The notes beneath the pieces are model-generated. The model saw only the letters and a program-made list of their open reading frames with translations. It was not told the DNA's origin and did not search any database. From Ostrinia nubilalis (taxonomy: Eukaryota > Arthropoda > Insecta > Lepidoptera > Crambidae), in the NCBI RefSeq assembly GCF_963855985.1, contig NC_087092.1, positions 2,356,001 through 2,420,000 on the forward strand: a stretch of DNA of 64,000 nucleotides. The letters are read 5' to 3'. Positions within the stretch are counted from its first letter, which is position 1, and each line of letters begins with the position of its first letter. The position numbers were made by a program, and so were the translations under genes. Below, in pieces: positions 31,824 to 44,139 of the stretch.

Positions 31824-32219
31824 GCCCCGATAGCGCTAATTTGTAATGTCTCCAATTCATTCGCGTTTATATCTAGTCCACACTCCAGTAACGCTCCATT
31901 TTCATTCCAGCTGATGTGCAATTCGGTATCGCGGTAAAGTTCACGCGCAAACAAAGACGAAACAACGGATTTAAGAACTTTCCATTTAAAGTCCGAACAC
32001 CTTATTTTTTCACTAAAACACAGCAAATGTTCGTGAAGCGTTTGACTTGCGTTTGAGAAAAAGTAGCTTTTACACAAAGACGCAGTTGCGTTCCGTTTAC
32101 ATTACAACTTCATTTGGACTAGCTGTCAAAGCGACACCGTGATATAGATTTGTGCAAACAGTTGATTTTCGTTCGTCGTCCAATCGCGTTGCAGTTGAAA
32201 ATGTTTAGCGCAATCGGGG
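31824..32219 (-). mobile_element. ~400-bp TIR element with an open minus-strand frame, diverged copy at 44915-45322
   Basis: The ends are GCCCCGATAGCGCTAA and its inverted form TTAGCGCAATCGGGG. The interior aligns in order with 44915-45322: GTCTCCAATTCATT, TTCA(T)TTC(C)AGCTGA, GTTCGTTCGTCGTCC. On the minus strand 32077-31691 is open for 128 codons, with LDINANELETLQISAIGAQ; the other copy keeps METLKISAIGAQ. I do not recognise the peptide. The frame may be chance in a GC-richer repeat or a remnant of transposon protein. Confidence 0.6.
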
Positions 32220-32686
32220 TTGCACGCAGGACGAAGATTTAGTGTTGTGTGCCCGCAGCCAATCCTCGTTCCGCGTGCGTGTAGCCCGTGTAATACAAAA
32301 CGTGTATAAAATAATGAAATGTGGACCTGCATGTGGATTAAATTCGCACGCGTGCTGAAATCACCTGAAAAAGGCACTAAAAACATACTTTTGATGTGCT
32401 GTCAATTGTATTTGTACATTTAAAACTTATTCACGATCAAGTTACAAGTCAAAATCAAATTAAAATCATGGACAGTTTTCTGAGAAAATAGTTACGCGAA
32501 ATTTACATTTAAATACTGTTGGTACATTTCATGATTACTTTTAAAATCAAGCTTTAACTAGAATTCATCAAAATGAAAATTTGAATTAATTTAATTCTGG
32601 TTAAAATTATTATAATTTTATTAAACATGAATTTTAACTCGATTGCAAAAGTAATTAAGCAATAACATTAAATTTTACATCAGCTA
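32220..32686. other. Unannotated interval
   Basis: No feature recognised. Confidence 0.35.
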
Positions 32687-32790
32687 TCGTTTCAGCCAAC
32701 GGACGTCCACTTCTGCAAGGCTTCCCCCAAGGAGGCATCTTTCGCCAGATCGTCGGTCCACCTAGTGGGGCCTGCTATACCTACAGCTTA
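32687..32790 (-). repeat. RTE LINE 3' fragment
   Basis: GTTTCAGCCAACGGACGTCC, CTTCCCCCAAGG and GCCAGATCGTCGGTCCACCT match the reverse complement of the RTE C-terminal coding region; heavily deleted. Confidence 0.6.
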
Positions 32791-33023
32791 AATTCTGAAA
32801 AACTACAAAACAGCGCCCTGTATCACAATAATTCACGCACATTCTTTACCAAATACTTTACTAAAGGATTAAAGTGAAATTACGCAATATTCAAAATATT
32901 TCTACAATAAACTTAAGACGCTTTTAGATAAAGCCACTGGCATTCTTCGTAATGTCTCAGACTTGGAAAGTGTGTGGTAAATGCCATAGCAAATGCTGAT
33001 GTGTATCGCTGAAGGTAAACGAC

Positions 33024-33115
33024 GGCACGTCAACGTAACCACTGTGAGTTCTTGTGCAGTTGTGATAGGGGCGAGTTTGCAACAAAAATGGGTAGCCTGA
33101 TGTGCTGTCGTGTGT
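33024..33115. mobile_element. MITE, 'cagcacatcaa' family
   Basis: It starts CGGCACGTCAACGTAACCAC, contains GAGTTTGCAACAAAAATGGG and ends AGCCTGATGTGCTGTCG. Confidence 0.6.
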
Positions 33116-34258
33116 ACATTATACCTTTAGTTGTGATATTATCCCTTAAGCTAAGTCGGTATTTTAGAGGATACGACGTGTCAAGTTTAAATTAAACTTA
33201 GCAGTAAGTTTTAATTTATTCGCACGTTTAAAAATAAAAATATTTTATAATAATGGCGTAGTTGACCATGATAACGTGATTTGCATAATGTTGGAATGAG
33301 GAATTGTATCGAAAGATATTATCTTAGGTAACATTTATTTCTATGCACTTTAAACTATGTCTTTGCATGTTAGAGCTTTGTTTCAAATCAAAAAACTTTA
33401 TAGTTCCAATGTTTAGGAATTGAATTTTTATAAAGATTTTGAAGATCATAAGATATTTATTTACACAAATATTTTCACGGGCTACTTTTTATGACAGATT
33501 CCAATTAACGTCATATCGTTATCTAGAATCTCAAGCAGTGTCAAGAAACCCAAGTGTCAGTAAATCTACGGGCATCGATAAGTTTTTCTCCTCGCTCTAC
33601 TTATGTTCATCATACCTTTATAGGCAAGCTGAACTTTAATGACTTACTTAACCATATTCGGCTGCTTTTCCTGGTTTTTAACTTTTTACCCGACTGCGCC
33701 AGAAGGAGGGTTATGTTTTTCTATTATCTAATCCTGATCAATGGCACTTGGAAACCGTATCAGATGGTCCCGTTATTTTCTATCAGCCGTTACCTTCCAA
33801 CCGCAGAATATTGTATGACAGAAACGTGATGCGTGAGATAATGCAAGTGCATGTAACATACATACATGCTCATACAGGGCTGGAGGCAGGGTGGACATGG
33901 CCCCTTAATTAAAAGGAGGAACATTCATTGAATAGGATCGGCCTGCGGCGTTTTTGCGTATGCATTTCAAAAAATAAGCCAAAAAATGAATGATAAAATA
34001 AATCTGAATTTAGATGCAATATTATGATGATCTTTAGTGATAGGAAATGAATAGGTCCACATGTAGTTCAGTCGAGGTATGGCTATGAATGAATAAAAAT
34101 AATAAAAAGTAGTTGTAGTATTTTGCTCTACCAAAGCACGTACCTTAATTGAATTATCTTTTTGTGACTGAGTAGCAACAGGATTAATGGATGGAATTTA
34201 CTACTTTAAATGACCTTTGGCATGGTAGTGATATCTCTACCATTGTGCCAAATTGCGA
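33116..34258. other. Unannotated interval with a short shared block
   Basis: TTTTTACCCGACTGCGCCAG followed by AAGGAGGGTTA (33685-33718) recurs inverted at 55848-55876 and is probably the tip of a dispersed element. Nothing else supportable. Confidence 0.4.
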
Positions 34259-34351
34259 GTGCGGTCCACACAGCTTATGACCGCAGTCTGTGGGGGAACA
34301 CTATATGTGATCGCAATCCTCATCAGTGAGGGACCGAGGAAGAAGAAGAAG
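34259..34351. repeat. Inverted copy of the 25180-25275 repeat
   Basis: GTGCGGTCCACACAGCTTAT, GACCGCAGTCTGTGG and CCTCATCAGTGAGGGACCGA are the complement of that region. Confidence 0.65.
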
Positions 34352-34821
34352 TACCAAATTGCCATAAAATCTTAGATTATGTAGGAAAATTATGGGGCCC
34401 CTTTTTCATTCAGGTGGGGCCCCAGTTTGCCCTTAATACATCCTTAACACGTACGCAAGTTTGAGTAATAAAATCATGAACAATGCGACGTGGAACGATG
34501 CGCTCGAGTCTCTGCTGGAACGCAGTATTTTATACCTTTGGTTTCGAATGGAGGTGAAAATGGCTTTTTATGTAATTGTGGCGTATGGTGTTACGTGATG
34601 TTTACGCTGTAGAAGTTTTTAGGACGTTTTTATAGTGTTTGGTTTTTTAATTACTTACAGAATTGAGAACGGAAAACTTTTCATGTAGGAATGTAATCGA
34701 TACATTGGACATTCTTAGTTGAATGGACTTTGGAGGCATTGCCTCTAAGAGTAATTAAATCAGTGGAAAGGAAAAAATGCTAAAGCGCCATTTGACCAAG
34801 ACGCTTTACCATTTTTTTCTT
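34352..34821. other. Unannotated interval
   Basis: No feature recognised. Confidence 0.35.
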
Positions 34822-34960
34822 TGTTCGTTCGTTTCAGCCAAATGACGTCCACAGCACTGGACAAAGGCCTCCAAGGTTTTCCACAATGAACGGTCCTGCG
34901 CTACCCGCGTCCAGGCTCCTCCCGCGAGTTTTACCAGATCGTCGGTCCACTTCTCGGTTC
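34822..34960 (-). repeat. RTE LINE 3' fragment
   Basis: TTCGTTTCAGCCAAATGACG, TCCACAATGAACGGTCCTGC and ACCAGATCGTCGGTCCACTT are the inverted RTE C-terminal region, with small deletions. Confidence 0.65.
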
Positions 34961-35720
34961 GGCATTTCCACTGACGTTAAATTAAATTACGCCGTTAGGT
35001 ATTAAAATTTGAAAATTTTTCCGCTACTAATTAATCCTTTAATGTTTCTTCCAAACTATTTTAGTTTTGGCACGGCTTCCAATTTTTCATACAGTCAATG
35101 AACTTAACATTTCACCTTCAAACAAACAAAATTGCGTATTATTTTTCAATTACGACATCCACTGGTGATTCTGCTTTCGTCTATGTGACACCGAAACGTT
35201 TATAAATACGTTTGGGCGGCTGACATGTTTGTTTAGGGAGAATTGACCTACTTGCATCAAACCAGCGTAGCAAGACCTACTGCTGCATAGAAAGTAACCT
35301 CACATAGAGATCCAAGTTTGATAAGTTTGCTGTCCAGTTATGCTAGAGCTGTCTGAACTAGAAAGAAACTACAACAGAGGGTTCAAGTTACACTGATAAC
35401 ACACTGTGTACTTTACAAAGACAATGTACCAGTTATCAAATTTTACCGTAGATACACAAATATGTACAAAACGGTTAGCATGTCAAATGTGACAGTGTTA
35501 TCTTCGGCGCTGACATACATTCATGTTTGCATTGACATAGCATGGTGGAAAGCATTGGTAACAGTTGCTAAGCTAGAAAGGGGCTAGTAAAATGTGTTTT
35601 TGTTGCACTGTAGGCTAGGGATTTGTAGGTAATTGGCTAAAAGACTGAAATCTCACCTGAAAATAGTCCCGGGAAACGGAAAATCCCAAAAAAAATAATT
35701 GTTTTCTCATAGAACTGTTA
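34961..35720. other. Unannotated interval
   Basis: No feature recognised. Confidence 0.35.
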
Positions 35721-35841
35721 GGCTGAGTTGCACCACCTAACTTTAACCGTAACACCAAAAACCGGTGCTTTTTGTATGGAATTTCACTGAATTTTGACGT
35801 TTTTTAAAATAAAAGTAGTGGTAAGATGGTGTAACCCAGCC
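35721..35841. mobile_element. MITE, GGCTGAGTTGCACC family, intact with TTA duplication
   Basis: It starts GGCTGAGTTGCACCACCTAA and ends GGTAAGATGGTGTAACCCAGCC inverted-wise, with TTA at 35718-35720 and 35842-35844. 121 bp. The 3-base TTA duplication points to PIF/Harbinger-type mobilisation. Confidence 0.78.
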
Positions 35842-35844
35842 TTA

Positions 35845-38495
35845 GACAGACTAATGTCGAGACGAAATTAGTTAACCTATTCAAAGCCTATCAACACGTA
35901 GGAGGTAATAACTATCTCATAATAATGAATATTGTTATACCTGTCAACAATTCTACTAAACCGATTAACTGACAGTGTTTTTTAAATTCCAAAAAATGCA
36001 TTCACAGGCCATGTTTATACCGTAAACAAAACGATCAACCACGGCTCCGCCACCGATATGACAACAGCTTCCGCGTGCGAAATTATGATTGTTAGGGTTC
36101 CTTAGAGAAATAACAAAAACCTTCAATAAGTAGCACATTAGCCACTTACAAAACAAAGTTGTGTTTGTAATAAATGTTATAACTGTTACCATTTATAACT
36201 CATGAACGGCTGGAAAGATTTTGATGAATCAAGCTTTATCCGTATTCTTAACATAGAGGAACTAGCTATTGTACATAGATATCTTACATCCAGCCGCGGA
36301 CGAATGTCCAATTTTAGGACAATTTTAGAACAATAACTCGGGTTTAATGGGTACCCTCCTTCTGGTGGGATGAGTCCCACATAAGTTCACATAACCCACT
36401 GACTGTCCCCACCAGTGAGTATGCGCACAGCATTTCCCGGCGAAAAAAAATCATCCAACTACCGAAAATATGAGAATAAGAACGACAAACTAAACAAGAT
36501 GGGCGACAGCTAGCTATTACTCTTTCCAGCTTGTCTTGTCTTTCAGTAAGCCGACAACTCTTTTATGGGATAATTCAACTTTCTACCTAGATCAACCTTC
36601 ACTTATCACTTTCAGTGAAAATGTAATACGTACTTAGATATCTCCATCAAAGAGAAGTAACTTATTACTGCCACGATTGAACGATACAAGCTGTTAACCC
36701 ATTGGCTGTACTATAAACATAAATTATTATATTCTGATTACTTACGGCTGATGCTAATTTCTGAAAGTGTTTTATATTAGCAAGCTTTTATGGACCTGTT
36801 CAAGCATGTCTATAGTTAAATAATACGAAAGAGTTAATGCTGGTGGTCAAATGATCAAATATTTTAAATATGGTACCAAATATAGTTATCTCAAAAAAGT
36901 TCGTTTCTCAATAATAACTGGTGGAATAGGTAATTCAATTTGTTTAAATAACTGAATATATTTTTCATCTAAGTTTGATGATGGAAATATTAATTCTTTG
37001 TATCTTTTCTTTTACTTTCCCTCATATATGTGACAATCAAAACGGAACCAAAATGTACAAGACACTGGCACTTGACCAATATTTTAATTAAAGTATACGC
37101 ATAACATGTTCATTGAACAAAAAAAGCAACACGGGCCTCCTTGGCGCCGTCATGTAGTAAAACGTAAAAAATAAATGAGATATAATGTGATTATTAATCC
37201 AGGACAATTACGCAGTGTAAGTGGAGGCGGTAATTCTAGTTTGGAATATACAATGTTATGACAAGCCCATTTCTATACTATTCAGATAAGTTTTTGTAGA
37301 GACGCTAAGTAATTTGTATTATTTTTTAACAATTTATTCGGTATTGGTTTGGTAAAAAGAAAGATGAAACATTCTATCTAAAGAAAAAGGGAGGAAAATA
37401 TGTAGAATTTAAAAAACCAAATGACGACTGGACTTGCTTGTAGATTTGCATCGAATATTATTTTGACTCGATGAAGGCATACCCCGAGTATATTCTATGT
37501 TTTTTTTTGTTTTTATTCGATGCTAAAAATAAACAATCTTGTAGGTAAATTATGATTAGGAGAGAACCACGTAGAGCTACTAGCTAATTTAAATAGAAAA
37601 TTGTACAAAATCTCTACTTACCAAGCACCATTAAATGTAACGATATGTGAAATCCACAGCCATGCTCAATTACGTAGCAGCTCGTAAAAAAGGTGAAAAG
37701 ATTATGTATTTAATTTAAAATAATGTAAATTGCAACAATTTGCCACAGGACGCTATTATGTGAATTAGCGTTCATTAAAAATTTGAAATACTGGTATTAC
37801 TGGACTGTACTTGTGCTCGTAGTGACATAAACCGGAATACTTTAAGCCTTTGGTCAAATTTTTCATTGTTTTTGGACCTTAAGACAAGGGAATAAAGTTC
37901 AAAATATGGTGGGAGCTATTCGCACTGCCGTATAAAGGGTTAAGCAGCGCGTACGCATAAGCTGTTGTGACAACGCGTCAGGGAGGATCAAAGAACGTGT
38001 CTCGAGTTTCAATTATGAGTACTGACGTGTAATAATGTGGTGGAATTTTAGCAGAAGGGTGGGCTGGTCTACTAGTTATTAGTGCGCGTTTTCAAGCATA
38101 GGGCAGGCGGCACAAATAAAGGATAGCAAGTTCTGAGGAACTGGTTTAATGATAAAATATTATGGCATGAGGAGTAGTTATAGCAATAATGAAATAACCG
38201 AGGACAACTATTATAGTGCTGAATTTAAATAAATATTTTTAAAACCGACAGACAGTGGTGACTGAGTTTGTTGCGGCACTTCCTCCAGCATTTGCCAAAT
38301 GTGTCTCTCGAAGCGCTGGTAGGGCAAAAAAAGAACGAGACATGTATGTATAGGCTCCTTAAGAGCATTTGACGATTTGTATGTACTCATTTAATTAGTC
38401 TAAACAAATAAAGATAATTTTGATTTTGATAATATGCGTAAAATTAAAAAGCTGCAGATTATTTTAAATTTCACCTTTCCCATTCAAAGTATACC
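35845..38495. other. Unannotated interval
   Basis: Long AT-rich stretch without supportable coding. A Helitron-core-like block (CATGAACGGCTGGAAAGATT) is at about 36202, and GGACCTTAAGACAAGGG at 37873 repeats a block from 22489. Confidence 0.35.
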
Positions 38496-38519
38496 CGTCG
38501 AAGTACCTATACTTCGACG
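38496..38519. repeat. Perfect 10-bp inverted repeat
   Basis: Arms CGTCGAAGTA and TACTTCGACG with a 4-base centre CCTA. Confidence 0.65.
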
Positions 38520-39110
38520 AGTGTCCCATCCTGTCTCCTACATCTTAAATTGGTCACCCATAACTGCGCGTGAGTCATACTCCTCACATAAAACCTAAGG
38601 GCACATTTCTAATTACAGACACTTAGATATTTATACTTGAAGTAAAGGTAATTGCACACACCAGCACCATGTTGGTAGTGCACTAACTATAGACAGTCAG
38701 TCTTAACGTGAACATTTTAAACATAAATTATTCTAAGATATTATTATCTACTTATAAAGCGTCGCACAGATACTATTAGCACATTTTGTGCTATTAGGCT
38801 CACCACAAGACAACATCAAAGTCATAACATTACCTATAGTACAGTAGATAGCCCGTTTTGTAATCCTCCGAAACGATTTTTTGTCTCTTTCTTGTAACTT
38901 AAATTCCAAGACACTATCCGTAGCTTTTTAAGACCTTTTGTCTCACATAAAGCATTATTTTTGGTCACCCTACCGTGCATGAGTCACACGTAACCCGGGG
39001 CTACTCTTACGGCCGGCGCTTGCGCCGAAATGATAACGCGATATGACGGATGAGGCCTGAAGGTCGGACGGCTTTTATTTTTACGGCAATGTTTATAAGA
39101 AAAAACAATA

Positions 39111-39551
39111 ATTAACTTTTTAAAAAAATAAAACCGACTTCAAATGCGTGAACACAAAAAAAAACTAAAAATTAAAAATATTGCGTATAAAAAAGTTCAT
39201 CCCCAATTTTCCACCCTTGGGAGTGAAATATTTTCTTCAAATTCGCATGAAACCACCCTTTTGATAATACCTATTCAACAAAAAAATAATCGTTCAAATT
39301 GATTTATAATCGGCGGAGATATTGCGTATAAAAAAGTTCATCCCCAATTTTCCACCATTGGGGGTTGTTTTTTCTATTAGTAAATTTAAATGGGACCACC
39401 CTTGAGGTATTACCTATACGCCGAAAAAAGATTTGTTCAAATCGGTTCATAATTGGCGGAGTTATCGCGTAACAAACATAGAAAAAAAAAAAAAAAAAAA
39501 ACATACGGGTCGAATTGAGAACCTCCTCCTTTTTTGAAGTCGGTTGAAAAC
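39111..39551 (-). mobile_element. TIR element, copy C, without the palindrome
   Basis: Same family as 27926 and 58398. It runs from AAAATAAAACCGACTTCAAA to TTTTTGAAGTCGGTTGAAAA, so the family TIR is AAACCGACTTCAAA-like. It holds a 20-A tract (39482-39501) and two tandem units. It lacks the long palindrome, showing that part is an addition in copies A and B. Confidence 0.75.
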
Positions 39552-39823
39552 AAGCGATTTTTTTTAGTAAATGGCAACCAAACCTATGTGGGATGTTTTT
39601 TCTGCCTATTTCGAGTGATTAATGACAAAATTGTTCAATAGAACCTATTGGTTTTTGTGGATTCCGGGGAGACAAGTATTCTCATGTTGCTGCACAATAG
39701 GCTAGATGACAAAAATTAAATTATTTGTCCGTCAGACAGATCTCATCATTCAGATCAGATCATCAAAATATTAGACTAATATTTTTTATTTTCTTTCATA
39801 ATTAAATAATAACAGTGCTACAT

Positions 39824-39897
39824 CGAGTTGAAATGGATACGTCACGCTTGAGTAGAATTTTTACTCAAAAGTGACGTCATGCGACATTTCAACTCAA
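39824..39897. repeat. Imperfect inverted repeat, ~32-bp arms
   Basis: GAGTTGAAATG...GTCACGCTTGAGTA is mirrored by TACTCAAAAGTGACGTC...CATTTCAACTC. Possibly a decayed foldback element. Confidence 0.6.
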
Positions 39898-40249
39898 TAT
39901 AATACTATAATTATTCGATTATTTATTTATTTATTTTATTTTATATTGTTCAGAAAACATACAGTGAAACAATAACAGATTAATAACCACTGCTTATGGA
40001 ACAAATTAAAAAATATGAGTCTAATATTTTCTAATTATCTTCTGACGGACTAAATAGAATTTCGATTTCATTACCCAGTCATCATCCCTATTACATTTCT
40101 ATATCATAGACATGACATTCAAGGGAAAAAAGAGCTTCAGTTAAAATCCCTTTAGCCTCTTCGATGATAGGGAATAGTGTTATTATGTAATACACATTTG
40201 CCCATCTCTCAGATAAAAAACAAATTGAAAAAGTATAGCAACTGCTTAC
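39898..40249. other. Unannotated interval
   Basis: A/T-rich with TTTATT repeats near 39920-39945. Confidence 0.35.
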
Positions 40250-40452
40250 TAAGTCCCTATCCGCATTAACATACTTAAGTACTCGACTAAGTGCTAATAA
40301 TATAAAAGTAGATAATCCCATAAACTGGCTCAGTGACAAAAGGGAAACTGTACAAACAACCGCACACTGGACTGAAGTTTTAGTTGGAAAATGGTACTTA
40401 TTGGAACGGTATAAGGTGCTAATGGTTAGCTTGATTTGCTCTGTAGCACGTA
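40250..40452. mobile_element. Degraded MITE, 'cagcacatcaa' family
   Basis: TTTTAGTTGGAAAATGGTAC...GCTAATGGTTAGCTTGATTTGCT carries the family's right half. The left part is disrupted by about 100 bases of other sequence. Confidence 0.4.
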
Positions 40453-40644
40453 TACGAGCAAGTTTTAATGGGCAAGTCAATGGTGCAATAAGCAACTGTC
40501 ATAAACACCGAGTCAACACGTAACAAAGTCATCGGCGGGAGGCGTGTTACGACCGTGAGGAATTTTGGTACAGTCGACTATAAAAGGTTTATTATTTGGA
40601 AAACTTTCCCGGAAAAGTTAATTTTCAGAGGAAAATTGATCAAA

Positions 40645-40759
40645 GGCTGGGATGCACCATCTTACGTTAACTATAACAAACGTCAAAAATATGTCAAACT
40701 CCATACAAAAACACCGGTTATCGTTATAATCAGTTAAAGTTTGCTGATGCAACTCAGCC
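40645..40759. mobile_element. MITE, GGCTGAGTTGCACC family (opposite orientation)
   Basis: It starts GGCTGGGATGCACCATCTTA and ends TGCTGATGCAACTCAGCC. TAA follows on the right; the left duplication is imperfect. Confidence 0.65.
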
Positions 40760-41439
40760 TAAGTATGTTGTTTGCTATAATTATATTTATTTAAATCGTT
40801 GACTGCTGAGACACTTGACAAATAGATTGTTCGAAGCTCACCGGTGAGCTGCAAGGAGTCCAACGTGTTAAAGCTATATTAGCACATAAAACTATAATAT
40901 TTTACTATAATACATGCTAATATTTTAAAACAAAAATGTATAGTCTGATTTCTCTACAATACGTAAACTTACGCCTGGCCAATGGAATTCTCTTCCAGTC
41001 ACCGCCTGTGGGCCAAACAGAAATTACAATAGCTATAGTACCAATAGTACCTAATTAACTACGCTCGAAAAAAGAAGTCATTTTTTTTACCATTCTAATA
41101 GGAATTTAGTGCATTGACTTCGCGTTCATAAGCACTTATCTTGACCAATGATAAAGCTCTGAAAATCCATTTTTTTCGTGATTGTACAGACTGCTCTAAA
41201 ACAAAAGCTATCTTTACACGATCCTCGACCTTCTAGTTAACACAAAAGTCACGGAGAAACGTTAAAGAAAGATACAATCTCTATCTCACATAACCTTACT
41301 TACTACCTGTTGTCATCGACAGTTTTAGAGACCCTTGGGTTGGTTGTAAAACAGTAAGTTACTGGTATGACTCATAAAGACTGGAAGGTGTTTTTGTATG
41401 GGATAGATAGCTGACTGTTGATTACTGTCTTTTATGGAA
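40760..41439. other. Unannotated interval
   Basis: No feature recognised. Confidence 0.35.
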
Positions 41440-41720
41440 CTAGATGTGTGTTGTGTGGTTCAATAAGAGTAGAATAGTATCACCCTTGTCTTCACGTGGA
41501 TGTCGAAAGAGGCGGCTAAGGGAGGAACATGAGAACGTCAGGCCTCCCCAATCCGTCTACTTAGTTAGCGTAGGCCAAATTTTCCATTTGCGTCTGGTAA
41601 ATACGATGGTCGTCCTCCTACTGTGGAGACTAATTAACCTCCTGATGATGGTGATATTGATGAAGCAATCCTTTTCCTAAGCCCACGGGATATAAATCAT
41701 ATCATACCCCAAGAGATACT
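41440..41720 (+). repeat. Probable LINE-derived 3' region, unclassified
   Basis: CACCCTTGTCTTCACGTGGA, GAAAGAGGCGGCTAAGGGAG and AATTTTCCATTTGCGTCTGG resemble non-coding 3' regions of lepidopteran non-LTR elements. This rests on my recall of similar repeats; no RT peptide is visible. Confidence 0.3.
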
Positions 41721-41862
41721 GTACTAATATGCAAAATTTGGAGGCGAACTGCACTAATAGATCGATACTAGTCGCAGTGATACGGGCCACCATTGAACAA
41801 GAACAGCCCTAAAAAAAGGAAAGAAAAAAGTTAGGGCCTTTTCTTTTGTTTTTAATATACAG

Positions 41863-42024
41863 ATCCTTTATCATCGAAACAGCTCTGTCCTGCCTTGCTG
41901 TCTATAACGAGAGCTGCCTGCCATATTGGGCAGCTGGTGTAACAGGAGCGACTCGTAGGTCAGGTTTGTGTTGCGTAAGCGGTGTTTTACTACGGACGTG
42001 TGTGAAGATTCCAGGTTCAGTGCA
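41863..42024 (+). other. Possible isolated exon bounded by splice-like signals
   Basis: A pyrimidine-rich CCTTTTCTTTTGTTTTTAAT-ATACAG ends at 41862 and CA/GTAAGT starts at 42025. Between them one frame is open for its full 54 codons and encodes a Cys-containing peptide (SCLAVYNESCLPYW...GLCCVSG...RTC). No homologue is recognised. The sequence also borders repeats on both sides, so it may be chance. Confidence 0.25.
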
Positions 42025-42050
42025 GTAAGTAATAATAATTATATATAATA

Positions 42051-42240
42051 CTAGCTAACGCTCGCGACTTCGTACGCGTGGCTCCCGTTTTACCCCCTTA
42101 GGGGTGGAGTTTCGTAAAATATTTTCTTACCGGATGCCTACGTCATAACATCTACCTGCATGCCAAATTTCAGCCCGATCCGTCCAGTGGTTTGGGCTGT
42201 GCGTTGATAGATCACTATGTCAGTCAGTCAGTCAGTCACC
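42051..42240 (-). mobile_element. Helitron, inverted, 5' end eroded
   Basis: In the plus strand it starts CTAGCTAACGCTCGCGACTT after A, the reverse of a Helitron 3' end. It contains TTTTACCCCCTTAGGGG and CAAATTTCAGCCCGATCCGT, and ends in GTCAGTCAGTCAGTCA. Relative of 594-734 and of the partial copy at 63966. Confidence 0.65.
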
Positions 42241-43430
42241 TTTGATTTAGGCTAACATTAATTAGCTGATTTCGCTATCATCAGATACAATAAATTGACG
42301 TTTTGACTTACCTATCTAACATTAGCCAGCGGTTTTTTTTGCGTTTAATTTGAGGAAAAATAAGATCTACTTCTCGATTCAGTCTTTAAAAGAATTGTAA
42401 AAATTGTATTTTCAGGTCCAGGGGTTTAGGCTAGGTGTAGATGATTCATTGAATCAGAAGTCTCAGACTCTCAGTGAACGCATTTTAAAATTAGTTTAAT
42501 ATTTAATTACGAGTATCAATTGAAAAATTAATACAATTACATACGTACAGTAACATAATAATTAATTATTAAGAGTCATTGCTGCAGAATTTCCCTTTAT
42601 TAACGGATTTATACGATCGACTCTATTTATTGAAACAAGAATAAACAAATAATTGAATCAGTTCATTGAACTACACAATTAAATATACAAACATTGCCTT
42701 TGAATTTGAACGTTAATTATGAGCACGACCGTTAATTGAAAGTAATTGAATTAACTTGTGACGTCTAGGTCAATTCTATTCTCTCACTGCACTGGTCACT
42801 GGCAGTCCTTTTGTCAAAGTTTAAAGTCACACGAAAAAAAAAGAACTCGAGTATAACGAACATGCGATTTTTCTTTTAATTCAGAAAAAAATATTAGTTA
42901 ATATGAGAATGAAATTATTTCATTCAATAAAAGAATGATGATTTTCATTTCTGTTTTTTGTTTTAGAATACATTTTAGTAATTAGCACGATAGGTCTAGT
43001 TGCGTACAGGCGAACGTAAAGTCATTCGCAAAAACATTTTTGTCTAAGATTTTTTCTAATAATGATGATTGCTAAGTGTAAATTGTTCAATAAAGCGCTC
43101 TTTAAATGCCTATTCGCAGAAAAATATGACTTGTAAAGCTTGTAAGAGTAAAGAAAACTTTGTACATTTTTATCAAGTTTCCTATGTTTTAAAACAAACA
43201 AGGAAGGTTCTTGTTGCATTTACATACAACGTTCAAATGAGTAGCGCAACCCGATACCGATGGGAACTTTCAAATCGATTCGCACTTGATCTCCACGTTT
43301 CTCGAATTAGTGAACAAGTGGCGCTGCGCTAAATCAGATCCGATGTTGTGTGATTTGCGCGTGAGAGCGCGGGCGCATCCCTGGGAAGCGGCCGAGCGTG
43401 CTAGTCTGTTAGGGTTGCCATGATGTACCT
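42241..43430. other. Unannotated interval
   Basis: AT-rich; no supportable feature. Confidence 0.35.
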
Positions 43431-43608
43431 TGGAAAATATAATTAAGGCTGGTTTCAGAGTCAGAATCGCTCGCGTATGGTGCGCGCGTCACGTAAGCGG
43501 ATGACCTGCGTTGTATTGCACTAGTTATTTTTTGGAAAATAGAATTAGGGTTGATTTCAGAGTCACACGGATGGTGCGCGTCACGGATAACCCGCGTTGT
43601 ATTGTACG
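43431..43608. repeat. Two-copy tandem repeat, ~100 bp
   Basis: TTTCAGAGTCA(G/C), GGATGGTGCGCG-like, CGTCACG and CCTGCGTTGTATTG/CCCGCGTTGTATTG occur in order twice, about 100 bases apart. GC-rich within AT-rich surroundings. Confidence 0.6.
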
Positions 43609-43952
43609 CTCGGGCTATTGTTAAGTGTCAGTAGAATGTAATAAGTAAGGTAGACATTTTATCAATTCCTAAAAACTTTTGAAGAAACTTTTTTAGACTA
43701 GTAGAAATCTTTTTAGCAACACATTTCTTTTGAGAGAATGTATATTCGTATATTATGGAACGGCAACCCTACGCCAGATCGATTGCTAGATCTGTTGAGG
43801 CGGTTGTAAGTGTACACTATTCCTTATTACTTTTAATGACTAGTTTATATCCGGGACTCGGCCCACGGCCCACGCTAAGTCCGGTTGGTAGCCTGTAGTA
43901 TGAGGATGTTTCTTATCATTTAGGACTATTTGTTGATAATTTCGCAGACATA

Positions 43953-44139
43953 CAGGGTGTTAGGTAAATGGGTATATGAGCCGACACTAGCCCATGTTAA
44001 CATGGGCATATAAATGGTATGGTTAAGTCAGAAAATTTATATCTTCATTTTAATTATTTTAATTTTCATACAAATCGGATTTTATAAAATTTATTTTGTA
44101 TGAAAATACGGCTCATATACCCATTTACCTAACACCCTG
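43953..44139. mobile_element. Deleted copy of the 29645-29908 palindromic MITE
   Basis: It has the same CAGGGTGTTAGGTAAATGGG start and complementary end, with TA on both sides. Most of the right arm is missing (TATGAAAATAC joins directly to GGCTCATATACCC), which removes the long palindrome. Confidence 0.8.

Noticed and set aside
42220..42238. TCAGTCAGTCAG run as multiple initiators
   Set aside because: It is the simple-sequence part of a Helitron; related copies have GACT/GTCA runs at the same place.
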